From assembly GCF_023101205.1 (NCBI RefSeq), contig NZ_CP078078.1, positions 62,001 to 126,000 of the forward strand: a stretch of 64,000 nucleotides of DNA, written 5' to 3'. Every line of letters begins with the position of its first letter. Within the stretch, counting starts at the first letter, position 1. This DNA comes from Microbacterium aurugineum (GTDB lineage: Bacteria; Actinomycetota; Actinomycetes; Actinomycetales; Microbacteriaceae). Below the pieces are notes generated by a model. That model ran no database searches. It had not been told where the DNA came from and worked only from the letters and a program-made list of their open reading frames with translations. The position numbers and the translations under genes are program-made. Of this stretch, positions 34,004-41,747 are shown one piece after another.

Positions 34004-34116
34004 AGGTACATTCTGCCCGCCTCGGGCCATCCTGCACAGCGTGGAGGAGTCCCCACCTCTCCACCGGCCGTGGGTATGGCGCTCAGAGACGTCGGCCGAT
34101 CCCGCAGGCTGAAGCC

Positions 34117-34374
34117 ATGTACTCGCTCTCCCCTGGACGTGTGTTCACCTCCGCCGACGTCTGGGCTCGGCTCGTCGCCCACCGAGAGATCGGGGCGGCC
34201 GTGTCGATGCTGGAGGATGCGGGTGCGGCGCTGGTGGGACTCGTCGACGACGCGGACTGGCAGTCCGAAGGATTCCGTGCGCTGCACGACCTGCTGGGAC
34301 GGCTCCGAGAGGAGACGGGCGTCGAACTCGGACACCTGACCGTGCGCGAGTGGGAGCTCGGAGCGCAGGGGTGA
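34117..34374 (+). CDS. Small WXG100-like protein
   Basis: 85 residues, predicted mostly helical, with a central DADWQSEGFRALHDLLGRL. A W-x-S-x-G turn between two helices resembles the W-x-G turn of type VII (ESX) small secreted proteins. No signal peptide. It overlaps the next gene by 4 bases (GTGA), and no EccC-type ATPase or other secretion gene is nearby. The assignment rests on this motif and gene pairing only. Confidence 0.6.
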   Translation: MYSLSPGRVFTSADVWARLVAHREIGAAVSMLEDAGAALVGLVDDADWQSEGFRALHDLLGRLREETGVELGHLTVREWELGAQG

Positions 34375-35654
34375 GCGGGCTCGAGATCGGGCACGGCGGG
34401 GCGATCGCCGTCGACACCGGACAGCTGCGCGACGTCGGATCCCGGATGCGCGGCGTGGCCGAGCGCTACGAAGACGCCCGTTCCGCGGTCGTGCGAGCGC
34501 AGGAGATGATCCTCTCGGCACCGGCCGCCTGTCCGCAGGTCGATGTGAACGCCTTGGCAGCGAGTGCGGAGCGACTCGGCGCCCTGGGGGCCGAACTCCT
34601 CGACGCGTGCGTAGGCACGGAGCTGATGGCCGATGCCTTCGAGGTCGTCGAGCTGCGGGCCGAGATCGAGGCGCTGGCCCTCACCGACGCGGCGGCAGCG
34701 GCAGCGGCAGAGGCGCGTCTGGAGCAGTTGGTGAGCGGCGACGAGCGGGTCGGGGTGATGGCCGAGTGGCTGGTGGCGGGCTGGGAGGATCGGCGGTTCG
34801 AGGGGACGGGACGCCAGTTCGACGCGGGCGGCCTGCTCTCTCCTCTGTTCCTGGCCGGGGCGTTCATCGGCGTCGCCACGGGGCTCGGCGCGGTGGTCGC
34901 AGGGGCGCCGCTGAAGGGGCGGCCGGATCCGATCCGGGTGACTCCGGTCAAGGCCTCGACCCCTGCCACGCCGCAGAACCTCGCCGGCGCGCTCCGGCGG
35001 ATGCCGTCCTCGACGGCACAGGTCGCGGTGGAGAAGTACACGATGGCCGACGGCGGGACCCGCTTCGTGACGTACATCGCGGGAACGAGGAACGGTGCGC
35101 CGTGGGAGGGTGGGAAGGGGGAGCCGTGGGACATGAAGTCGAACGTCGAGCTGTATCAGGGACACGCATCGGCGTCGTACCAGGCGACCCTCGAGGCGCT
35201 GACCGAGGCGGGGGCGGAGCCCGGCGACCGGGTCGACGTGGTCGCCTACTCGCAAGGGGGCATGATCGCGGCGCACCTGGCGACGGAGAGCCCCTACGAC
35301 GTCGGCATGCAGATGACCGCGGGGAGTCCGCAGCAACCTTCGTTGGGTGACGATCAGACGCTTGTCCAGCTTCGACACTCCGATGACCTGGTCTCGAACC
35401 TCGCCGCGGGTGGGTCGGCGGCGGGCACCGGGTCGGCGGACAGCTTCACGGCGACGCGTGTCGGTGATCCTCGGGCCGGGCTTCAGGATGTCGCGCTGCG
35501 GGCGCACGCACTCGAGACGTACATCGAGACGGCCGAGATGGTCGATGCGTCGGATGATCCGCGGGCCGAGGCCCTCGACGCCTACTGGGCCGAGCTCGCC
35601 ACCGCCGTGGAGATCGAACGCACCGAGTACCGCGCCGAGAGGACACCCCGCTGA
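34371..35654 (+). CDS. Helical N-terminal domain plus alpha/beta-hydrolase domain protein
   Basis: 427 residues. Residues 1-140 are Ala-rich helices with no recognised family; a hydrophobic segment PLFLAGAFIGVATGLGAVVAGA follows (about 160-182); then a lipase-like alpha/beta-hydrolase domain with nucleophile motif VVAYSQGGM (Ser near 295) and late HALETYI as possible His. The layout helical module + hydrolase, encoded after a WXG-like small protein, resembles LXG/ESX substrate pairs. GTG 34371 is used because it overlaps the upstream stop. Activity and export are inferred. Confidence 0.7.
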   Translation: MSGLEIGHGGAIAVDTGQLRDVGSRMRGVAERYEDARSAVVRAQEMILSAPAACPQVDVNALAASAERLGALGAELLDACVGTELMADAFEVVELRAEIEALALTDAAAAAAAEARLEQLVSGDERVGVMAEWLVAGWEDRRFEGTGRQFDAGGLLSPLFLAGAFIGVATGLGAVVAGAPLKGRPDPIRVTPVKASTPATPQNLAGALRRMPSSTAQVAVEKYTMADGGTRFVTYIAGTRNGAPWEGGKGEPWDMKSNVELYQGHASASYQATLEALTEAGAEPGDRVDVVAYSQGGMIAAHLATESPYDVGMQMTAGSPQQPSLGDDQTLVQLRHSDDLVSNLAAGGSAAGTGSADSFTATRVGDPRAGLQDVALRAHALETYIETAEMVDASDDPRAEALDAYWAELATAVEIERTEYRAERTPR

Positions 35655-35686
35655 GCGGGACGACGCTCCGGCTCGAGGCCGGGGCC

Positions 35687-36091
35687 TCAGTCGCGGCGGG
35701 AGTTCTTGTTCTGCGGGCGCAGGATGAAGCCGAAGATGCCGTTGATCACCGAGATGATGAGCGCGGCGAGCACGCCCCACCAGAAGTCGCCGACCGCGAG
35801 GCCCCATCCGAAGCCGCTCGTGATCCATGCCGTCAGCCACAGCAGGAAGCCGTTGATGACGAAGCCGATCAGGCCGAGCGTGAGGATGTAGAGGGGGAAC
35901 GCGACGATCTTCACGACGGTGCCGATGATCGTGTTCACGAGCGCGAAGATCGCGGCGACCGCGAGCAGGGTGAGCACCAGCTGCAGGGTCTCCCCGGGCG
36001 GGAAGGGCGTGATCACGACCTGCAGAGCCGGGATCAGGGTGACGACCCAGATGGCGAAGGCGTTGACGACGACGCGGATGAGGAAGCGCAT
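35687..36091 (-). CDS. Phage-holin-family-IV-like membrane protein
   Basis: 134 residues, four TM segments: FLIRVVVNAFAIWVVTLI, IFALVNTIIGTVVKIVAFPLYILTLGL, FVINGFLLWL and FWWGVLAALIISVINGIFGFIL, the pattern of the mycobacterial-phage holin superfamily IV/DUF360 proteins common in actinobacterial chromosomes. Despite the name, no prophage genes are nearby, so it is an ordinary chromosomal membrane protein of unknown role. Confidence 0.85.
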   Translation of the reverse strand: MRFLIRVVVNAFAIWVVTLIPALQVVITPFPPGETLQLVLTLLAVAAIFALVNTIIGTVVKIVAFPLYILTLGLIGFVINGFLLWLTAWITSGFGWGLAVGDFWWGVLAALIISVINGIFGFILRPQNKNSRRD

Positions 36092-36157
36092 AGTCCGACC
36101 AGTGTCCCACGGACGTCCGCGGCTGTCAGCCTGCGGCGGCGCTGATCGCGCGGACGC

Positions 36158-36520
36158 TCAGCGTCGGTTCGAGCGGAGCAGTGCGGCGATCTCGTCGAGA
36201 TCGGCCAGGCTCTGGGCTGCGCGGAGGATGAGGTCGAAGGCGACCTCCGTGTTCATGTCGATGACGATGCTGTTCATCTCGAGGAACGTGAGAGTGATGA
36301 TCCAGGAGAAGCGCTTGTTCCCATCGAACAGAGGGGGGTTCTGGCTCAACGAGGACAGGAGGGCGGCAGCCTTGACTTCGAGGTCCGGGTACGCCTCGAC
36401 ACCGAACATCGAACTGGAGGGACGGGCCAGGGCAGAGGAGAGGAGCCCGATGTCTCGGATGTGGAGGCCCAGTTCCTCGGCGACCGCGACGGCGTGTGGA
36501 AGCTCGAGGTACCGGGTCAC
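36158..36520 (-). CDS. Doc-type (Fic fold) toxin with degenerate active site
   Basis: 120 residues. Doc family pattern: [35 protein letters not shown], then the Fic motif [13 protein letters not shown] at 61-73. Active Doc/Fic proteins have His at the second position (N-H-x-x-x-D/A-G-N-K-R); here Pro62 (CCC) stands there, a single-base change from CAC. Doc kinases phosphorylate EF-Tu and need that His. It may be inactive. GTG 36520 overlaps the antitoxin stop (GTGA). Confidence 0.85.
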   Translation of the reverse strand: MTRYLELPHAVAVAEELGLHIRDIGLLSSALARPSSSMFGVEAYPDLEVKAAALLSSLSQNPPLFDGNKRFSWIITLTFLEMNSIVIDMNTEVAFDLILRAAQSLADLDEIAALLRSNRR

Positions 36521-36723
36521 GCGTCTTCGAGCTTCTTGAGAAGGTCCGCGTACCGGTCGGAGATGCCGCGGGCGATGCCCACCGCTTGCTCGGTGGTTAC
36601 CTCCTCGCGGAGGAAGCGATCCGCCGCCTCGATCAGGAGGGCGTGCTTCGACGTGTGTCGTCGTGATGCCAGCTCGCCGAGCTGCGCATCGAGTTCTTCC
36701 GGAAGTCGCACCGTCATCGCCAT
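36517..36723 (-). CDS. RHH-type antitoxin of the Doc pair
   Basis: 68 residues: an N-terminal ribbon-helix-helix strand ([21 protein letters not shown], then [14 protein letters not shown]) for DNA binding and a C-terminal segment [24 protein letters not shown] likely to neutralise the toxin. ATG 36723 (or 36717) is chosen; a palindrome overlaps the start, typical of autoregulation. Confidence 0.85.
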   Translation of the reverse strand: MAMTVRLPEELDAQLGELASRRHTSKHALLIEAADRFLREEVTTEQAVGIARGISDRYADLLKKLEDA

Positions 36724-36738
36724 ACCAAAATGGTACCA
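36723..36738. promoter_or_regulatory. Autoregulatory operator of the toxin-antitoxin pair
   Basis: TACCA-AAA-TGGTA (36723-36735) overlaps a second palindrome TGGTACCA (36731-36738). The first base belongs to the antitoxin start codon, so repressor binding would cover the start. Confidence 0.65.
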
Positions 36739-36795
36739 CCGCGCATCGGGCGGGAACAGAGCGTATCGACACTGCTGCCACGGCCGCGGTCCTCG

Positions 36796-36801
36796 TAGAC
36801 T
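36796..36801 (+). promoter_or_regulatory. -10 box of the aminotransferase gene (leaderless)
   Basis: TAGACT ends 7 bases before GTG 36809; no ribosome site is present, so a leaderless mRNA is likely. Confidence 0.5.
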
Positions 36802-36808
36802 CGACCTC

Positions 36809-37876
36809 GTGACCGAGCCGATCCTGCCCCGCATCCGTCCTGCCATCGCCGCACTCGCGCCGTACCGTCAGGGCAAGCAAGCGGGGCCAGACGCGTTCAA
36901 GCTGTCCAGCAACGAGAACCCCTTCGATCCGCTGCCCTCCGTGCTCGAGGCACTGGAGCGGACGACGCCCGTCAACCGCTACCCGGATGCCACCGCGACT
37001 CGTCTGCGCGAACGACTCGGTGCCCGGTACGGGGTCGAGCCCGACCAGGTGCACGTCGCGTCCGGCAGCGTGTCGATCCTGCATCAGCTGATCCTCGCGA
37101 CCGCGTCGGAGGGCGACGAGGTCATCTACGCCTGGCGCTCCTTCGAGGCGTACCCGAGCCTGCCGCTCGTGGCCGGCGCGACCGGGGTGCAGGTGCCGCT
37201 CACCGCGGATTCCCGCCACGACCTCGGCGCCATGGCGGATGCGGTGACCGAACGCACCCGCGCGATCATCGTGTGCACGCCCAACAATCCGACCGGGCCC
37301 ATCGTCACCTCGGCCGAGTTCGCCGCCTTCGTCGAGCGCGTCCCGAACGACGTCCTGATCATCCTCGACGAGGCGTACGCCGAATTCGTCACGGCACCGG
37401 ATGCGGTCGACGGTCTCGCCGAGCGCGTGTTCGACGCGCACCCCAACGTCGTGGTGCTGCGGACCTTCTCGAAGGCGTACGGCCTCGCCGGTCTCCGCGT
37501 CGGCTACGCGATCGGGCACGAGAAGGTGCTCGACGCCGCACGCACCACGGGCATCCCGCTCTCGGTCACCTCCGCCGCGGAGAACGCCGCGATCGCGAGC
37601 CTCGACGCCGAGGCGGAGCTCCTCGAGCGCGTCGCCGTGATCGTCGAGCGCCGTGACCGCCTGGCCGAGGGGCTCCGCGCGCAGGGCTGGGACGTCCCCG
37701 ACTCGCAGTCGAACTTCGTGTGGCTGCCCACGGGAGAGCACACCGACGACGTGGCCGCGGCGTTCGTCGCCAACGACCTCATCGTCCGTCCGTTCTCCGG
37801 AGACGGCATCCGCATCTCCGTCGGCGAGGAAGCCTCCATCGCCCGCGTGCTCGAGGTCGCGTCTTCGGTCCGCTGA
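36809..37876 (+). CDS. hisC: Histidinol-phosphate/aromatic aminotransferase
   Basis: 355-residue fold-type I PLP aminotransferase. Seen: [39 protein letters not shown] (PLP Asn), [10 protein letters not shown] (Asp/Tyr), [16 protein letters not shown] (Schiff-base Lys) and a C-terminal [13 protein letters not shown]rg that binds the substrate carboxylate. In actinobacteria such lone copies are often HisC2/Pat enzymes acting on phenylpyruvate; the his operon is not here. Leaderless promoter likely. Confidence 0.88.
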   Translation: MTEPILPRIRPAIAALAPYRQGKQAGPDAFKLSSNENPFDPLPSVLEALERTTPVNRYPDATATRLRERLGARYGVEPDQVHVASGSVSILHQLILATASEGDEVIYAWRSFEAYPSLPLVAGATGVQVPLTADSRHDLGAMADAVTERTRAIIVCTPNNPTGPIVTSAEFAAFVERVPNDVLIILDEAYAEFVTAPDAVDGLAERVFDAHPNVVVLRTFSKAYGLAGLRVGYAIGHEKVLDAARTTGIPLSVTSAAENAAIASLDAEAELLERVAVIVERRDRLAEGLRAQGWDVPDSQSNFVWLPTGEHTDDVAAAFVANDLIVRPFSGDGIRISVGEEASIARVLEVASSVR

Positions 37877-37947
37877 ACGTGTCGCCCGGGCGTCTTCGCC
37901 CGTGTTTCTCCGGTTTCCGGGCAGTTGCGAGGGCGTCCTAGGTATGC

Positions 37948-37976
37948 GTGACCGGGCATGCGGGCGCGGGTAGCGT
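37948..37976 (+). promoter_or_regulatory. Promoter of the oxoacid dehydrogenase operon
   Basis: GTGACC (37948-37953) and TAGCGT (37971-37976) are separated by 17 bases; the -10 ends 6 bases before GTG 37983, so the operon message is probably leaderless. Confidence 0.5.
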
Positions 37977-37982
37977 GAGAGC

Positions 37983-39110
37983 GTGACCACCTCCGAGACA
38001 CCCCTTGTGAGCGTTCTGGACGAGACCGGACGGTTCGCTCCGTCCGCCGCCGCTGAGCGATACCTTCCCCTGATCGAGGCGATCAGCGATGCCGAGCTCG
38101 AGCAGTTCTACCGGGACATGGTCGTCATCCGTGCGATCGACACCCAGGCGACGAACCTGCAGCGACAGGGGCAGCTGGCGCTCTGGCCGCCGAGCCGGGG
38201 ACAGGAGGCGGCGCAGGTCGGCTCCGGTCGTGCCGCCCGTGCGCAGGACACGATCTTCCCCTCCTACCGGGAGCACGCGGTCACCCGCATCCGCGGTGTT
38301 GATCCGGTCGACATCATCAAGCTGATGCGCGGCGTCTCACATGGCGGGTGGGATCCGACCGACCCGAAGAACGGCAACACCCGGCTGTACACCCTGGTGC
38401 TCGGTTCGCAGGCGCTGCATGCGGCCGGCTACGGGATGGGACTCGTGTTCGACGGCCGCACCGGAACCGGTGAGGCCGACCGTGACGAAGCGGTCATCGT
38501 CTACTACGGCGACGGCGCTTCCAGTCAGGGCGACGTGCACGAGGCGATGGTCTTCGCCGCGAGCTATCAGGCGCCGACCGTGTTCTTCCTGCAGAACAAC
38601 CACTGGGCGATCTCGGTGCCGGTCTCGACGCAGTCGCGGGTTCCGCTCGTGCAGCGCAGCGCGGGCTACGGCATCCCGAGCGTCCGCGTGGACGGCAACG
38701 ACGTGCTCGCCAGCTATGCGGTCTCCCGCACAGCTCTCGACGAGGCCCGCAGCGGCAAGGGTCCGCAGGCGATCGAAGCGGTCACCTACCGGCTCGGCGC
38801 ACACACCACCAGCGATGACCCGACGAAGTATCGCGGCAGCGACGAGGAGCAGTACTGGGCCGGGCGCGACCCGATCGTCCGGATGCGCGCGTTCCTCGAA
38901 GGCCGCGGAGCCTCGGCGCAGCTGTTCTCCGACGTGGAGGCCGAGGCGGCGGATGCCGCGGAAGATCTGCGCGCCCGCACGGTCGAGCTGGGACCGCCCA
39001 GCCCGGACAAGATGTTCGACCACGTGTACAGCGAGCCGCATCCGCTGATCGACCAGCAGAAGGCTTGGCGCGCGCAGTATGAGGCGTCGTTCGAAGGAGG
39101 AGCCCAGTGA
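37983..39110 (+). CDS. 2-oxoacid dehydrogenase E1 alpha (branched-chain type)
   Basis: 375 residues; thiamine-diphosphate-binding alpha subunit. TPP motif YYGDGASSQGDVHEA ... FFLQNNHWAIS, and YRLGAHTTSDDPTKYR with the loop that contacts the lipoyl domain. The pattern matches actinobacterial BkdA/PdhA-like proteins, which act on branched-chain 2-oxoacids more often than pyruvate. Forms alpha2beta2 with the next gene product. E3 is not encoded here and must be shared. Confidence 0.9.
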   Translation: MTTSETPLVSVLDETGRFAPSAAAERYLPLIEAISDAELEQFYRDMVVIRAIDTQATNLQRQGQLALWPPSRGQEAAQVGSGRAARAQDTIFPSYREHAVTRIRGVDPVDIIKLMRGVSHGGWDPTDPKNGNTRLYTLVLGSQALHAAGYGMGLVFDGRTGTGEADRDEAVIVYYGDGASSQGDVHEAMVFAASYQAPTVFFLQNNHWAISVPVSTQSRVPLVQRSAGYGIPSVRVDGNDVLASYAVSRTALDEARSGKGPQAIEAVTYRLGAHTTSDDPTKYRGSDEEQYWAGRDPIVRMRAFLEGRGASAQLFSDVEAEAADAAEDLRARTVELGPPSPDKMFDHVYSEPHPLIDQQKAWRAQYEASFEGGAQ

Positions 39111-40087
39111 CCCTCGAGACGATGCCGCTCAGCAAGGCGCTGAACGCGGGGATGCGCAAGGCCATGGAGGACGACCCGAAGGTCGTGCTGATGGGCGAGG
39201 ACATCGGCAAGCTCGGCGGCGTCTTCCGTGTGACGGAGCACCTGCAGCGCGACTTCGGCGACCGCCGGGTGCTCGACACCCCGCTGGCCGAGTCGGGGAT
39301 CGTCGGGACCGCGATCGGCATGGCGATGGTCGGGTACCGCCCCGTCATCGAGATCCAGTTCGACGGATTCGTGTTCCCCGCGTTCGACCAGATCACGACG
39401 CAGCTCGCCAAGCTCACGAACCGGCACGAGGGCGCGATCAGCATGCCGATCGTGATCCGCATCCCCTACGGCGGGCACATCGGCGCGGTCGAGCACCACC
39501 AGGAGAGCCCGGAGGCGTACTTCGCGCACACTCCCGGCCTGCGCGTGGTCTCGCCGTCGACGCCCAACGATGCGTACTGGATGATCCAGGAGGCGATCGC
39601 GTCGAACGACCCGGTGATCTTCATGGAGCCGAAGAGCCGGTACTGGCAGAAGGGCGAGGTCGAGCTCGACGCCTCCGCTGTGCCGCTGCACTCCTCACGT
39701 GTCGTCCGCACCGGCAGCGATGTGACGCTCGTCGGACACGGCGCGATGGTCACGACGTTGCTGCAGGCCGCCGCGCTCGCCGAGGCCGAGGGGACGAGCT
39801 GCGAGGTCGTCGACGTGCGTTCACTGTCGCCGGTCGACTACGAGCCCATCCTCGACTCGGTGCGCAAGACCGGACGCATGGTCTACGCCCAGGAGGCGCA
39901 GGGCTTCGGCAGCATCGGCGGCGAGATCGCGGCGACCGTGATGGAGCGGGCGTTCTATGCGCTCGAGGCCCCGGTGCTGCGCGTCTCCGGCTACGACACC
40001 CCGTTCCCGCCCGCGAAGCTCGAAGGCACCTACCTCCCGGATGCGGACCGCATCCTCGAGGCCGTCGATCGCTCCCTGGCCTACTGA
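39107..40087 (+). CDS. 2-oxoacid dehydrogenase E1 beta
   Basis: 326 residues: PLSKALNAGMRKAMEDDPKVVLMGEDIG, the RVLDTPLAESGIVGTAIGMA block with the TPP-activating Glu, and a transketolase C-terminal domain (VDVRSLSPVDYEPILDSVRKTGRMV). GTG 39107 overlaps the E1 alpha stop by 4 bases. Couples with E1 alpha to decarboxylate the oxoacid and load lipoyl-E2. Confidence 0.92.
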   Translation: MTLETMPLSKALNAGMRKAMEDDPKVVLMGEDIGKLGGVFRVTEHLQRDFGDRRVLDTPLAESGIVGTAIGMAMVGYRPVIEIQFDGFVFPAFDQITTQLAKLTNRHEGAISMPIVIRIPYGGHIGAVEHHQESPEAYFAHTPGLRVVSPSTPNDAYWMIQEAIASNDPVIFMEPKSRYWQKGEVELDASAVPLHSSRVVRTGSDVTLVGHGAMVTTLLQAAALAEAEGTSCEVVDVRSLSPVDYEPILDSVRKTGRMVYAQEAQGFGSIGGEIAATVMERAFYALEAPVLRVSGYDTPFPPAKLEGTYLPDADRILEAVDRSLAY

Positions 40088-40099
40088 CCGTCCGTCCAT

Positions 40100-40185
40100 G
40101 TGCACAACTCCTCAAGAAAAGCTCGGGTGGGGCTCAAGCCCTGTTCGGATGACGCGCTCGGTGTCGGAATTGCGGAGTTATGCAC
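40100..40185. repeat. 86-bp element with inverted ends between E1 beta and E2
   Basis: GTGCACAACTCC (40100-40111) and GGAGTTATGCAC (40174-40185) are inverted repeats matching at 11 of 12 bases around a 62-base centre. It interrupts what is otherwise a tight operon. Confidence 0.65.
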
Positions 40186-40207
40186 GCGGTCCACGAGAGG
40201 ATCAATC

Positions 40208-41548
40208 ATGAGCACGCAGAACTTCAACCTCCCGGACGTCGGGGAAGGGCTGACCGAAGCCGAGGTCGTGGCCTGGAAGGTCGCCCCCGGCGATACGGTC
40301 GCGATCAACGACGTGATCTGCGAGATCGAGACGGCGAAGTCCCTCGTCGAGCTGCCGTCTCCGCACGCGGGGGTGGTGGGCGAGATCCTCGTCGAGGAGG
40401 GCGCGACGGTCGAGGTCGGCACGCCCATCATCACCTTCGTGACCGATGCCCCGGCACCTGCTCCGGCTGCACCCGCTGCTCCGGCCGCGGAAGAGGGCGG
40501 CGGCTCGGTGCTGGTCGGCTACGGCACGGGCGGCGGCGCGACCTCACGTCGCAAGCGTCCGGCCGAGCGCCCGGTGCGTTCCTCGGTCGGTGTCATCGCG
40601 AAGCCGCCGATCCGAAAGCTCGCCCGCGACCTCGGCGTCGACCTCACCACGGTCGCCGCGACCGGCTCCGACGGCGAGGTCACCCGGGATGACGTCATGA
40701 AGCACGCGTCGCAGGCGAGTGTCTTCCGCAACATCGAGACCCCGGAGTGGGGGACCGTGCGCGAGGAGACCGTGCCCGCTCCGCAGGCCGCACCGGCAGG
40801 ACTCGCGCGTGGTCTGGCCCCGACCCAGCCGTCGGCTGCGGGAGATGACCGCACCGAGTCGATCCCGGTCAAGGGTGTGCGCAAGGCCACCTCCTCGGCG
40901 ATGGTGCAGAGCGCGTACTCGGCCCCGCACGTGACGGTGTGGAAGGAGATCGACGCCAGCCGCACGATGGAACTCGTCAAGCGCCTCAAGGCTTCGCCCG
41001 ACTACGCCGACATCCGGGTCTCGCCGCTGCTGATCATGGCCCGCGCCGTGATCTGGGCCGCCCGCCGCACGCCCATGGTCAACGCGGCGTGGATCGAGAC
41101 GGAGGCCGGCGCGGAGATCGCCGTGCGCCACTACGTGAACCTCGGGATCGCCGCCGCCACCCCGCGCGGTCTGCTGGTGCCGAACATCAAGGACGCGCAG
41201 GACCTCGGGATGAAGGACCTCGCGCGAGCGCTGAACCGTCTGACGCTGACCGCGCGCGAGGGCAAGACCCCGCCGGCCGATCAGCAGGGCGGCACCATCA
41301 CCATCACGAACATCGGTGTGTTCGGGATGGATGCCGGCACCCCGATCATCAACCCCGGTGAGGCCGGCATCGTGGCGATGGGCACCATCAGTCAGAAGCC
41401 GTGGGTCGTCGACGGCGAGGTGCGTCCTCGGTGGGTGACCACGGTCGCCGGATCGTTCGACCACCGCGTGATCGACGGCGACGGTATGAGCCGCTTCATC
41501 GCCGACGTCGCCTCGGTGCTCGAGGAGCCCGCGCTGCTGGTCGACTGA
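40208..41548 (+). CDS. Dihydrolipoamide acyltransferase E2
   Basis: 446 residues: one lipoyl domain (1-80, lipoyl Lys44 in [10 protein letters not shown]), an Ala/Pro linker, a peripheral-subunit-binding domain ([15 protein letters not shown] ... TRDDV) and the catalytic domain with [11 protein letters not shown] near the C-terminus (catalytic His/Asp). Transfers acyl groups to CoA. GAGAGGA precedes ATG 40208. The usual 4-base spacing of the operon is broken here by a 120-bp insert carrying an 86-bp palindromic element. Confidence 0.92.
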   Translation: MSTQNFNLPDVGEGLTEAEVVAWKVAPGDTVAINDVICEIETAKSLVELPSPHAGVVGEILVEEGATVEVGTPIITFVTDAPAPAPAAPAAPAAEEGGGSVLVGYGTGGGATSRRKRPAERPVRSSVGVIAKPPIRKLARDLGVDLTTVAATGSDGEVTRDDVMKHASQASVFRNIETPEWGTVREETVPAPQAAPAGLARGLAPTQPSAAGDDRTESIPVKGVRKATSSAMVQSAYSAPHVTVWKEIDASRTMELVKRLKASPDYADIRVSPLLIMARAVIWAARRTPMVNAAWIETEAGAEIAVRHYVNLGIAAATPRGLLVPNIKDAQDLGMKDLARALNRLTLTAREGKTPPADQQGGTITITNIGVFGMDAGTPIINPGEAGIVAMGTISQKPWVVDGEVRPRWVTTVAGSFDHRVIDGDGMSRFIADVASVLEEPALLVD

Positions 41549-41747
41549 ATCCACGCCGTGCGAGCGGCAGCGTCTCACCGGGGCGTGCCGGTCCTGCGTC
41601 GCGCCTCGGGAGACGCCGAGTTGGCGCGGAGTCGTGTGTTCCTGCGCGGTTCCGCGCGGAAACCTCGCCTATCGTGAGGTCCAGTACCTCAGCCCTCGCG
41701 GGAAAGACCAGTTCGACCCGAAGAACCGGCCGTGTAAGGAGATCACG

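Noticed and set aside
35687..36091. Prophage marker (holin-like protein)
   Set aside because: No other phage genes nearby; this family is common in actinobacterial chromosomes.
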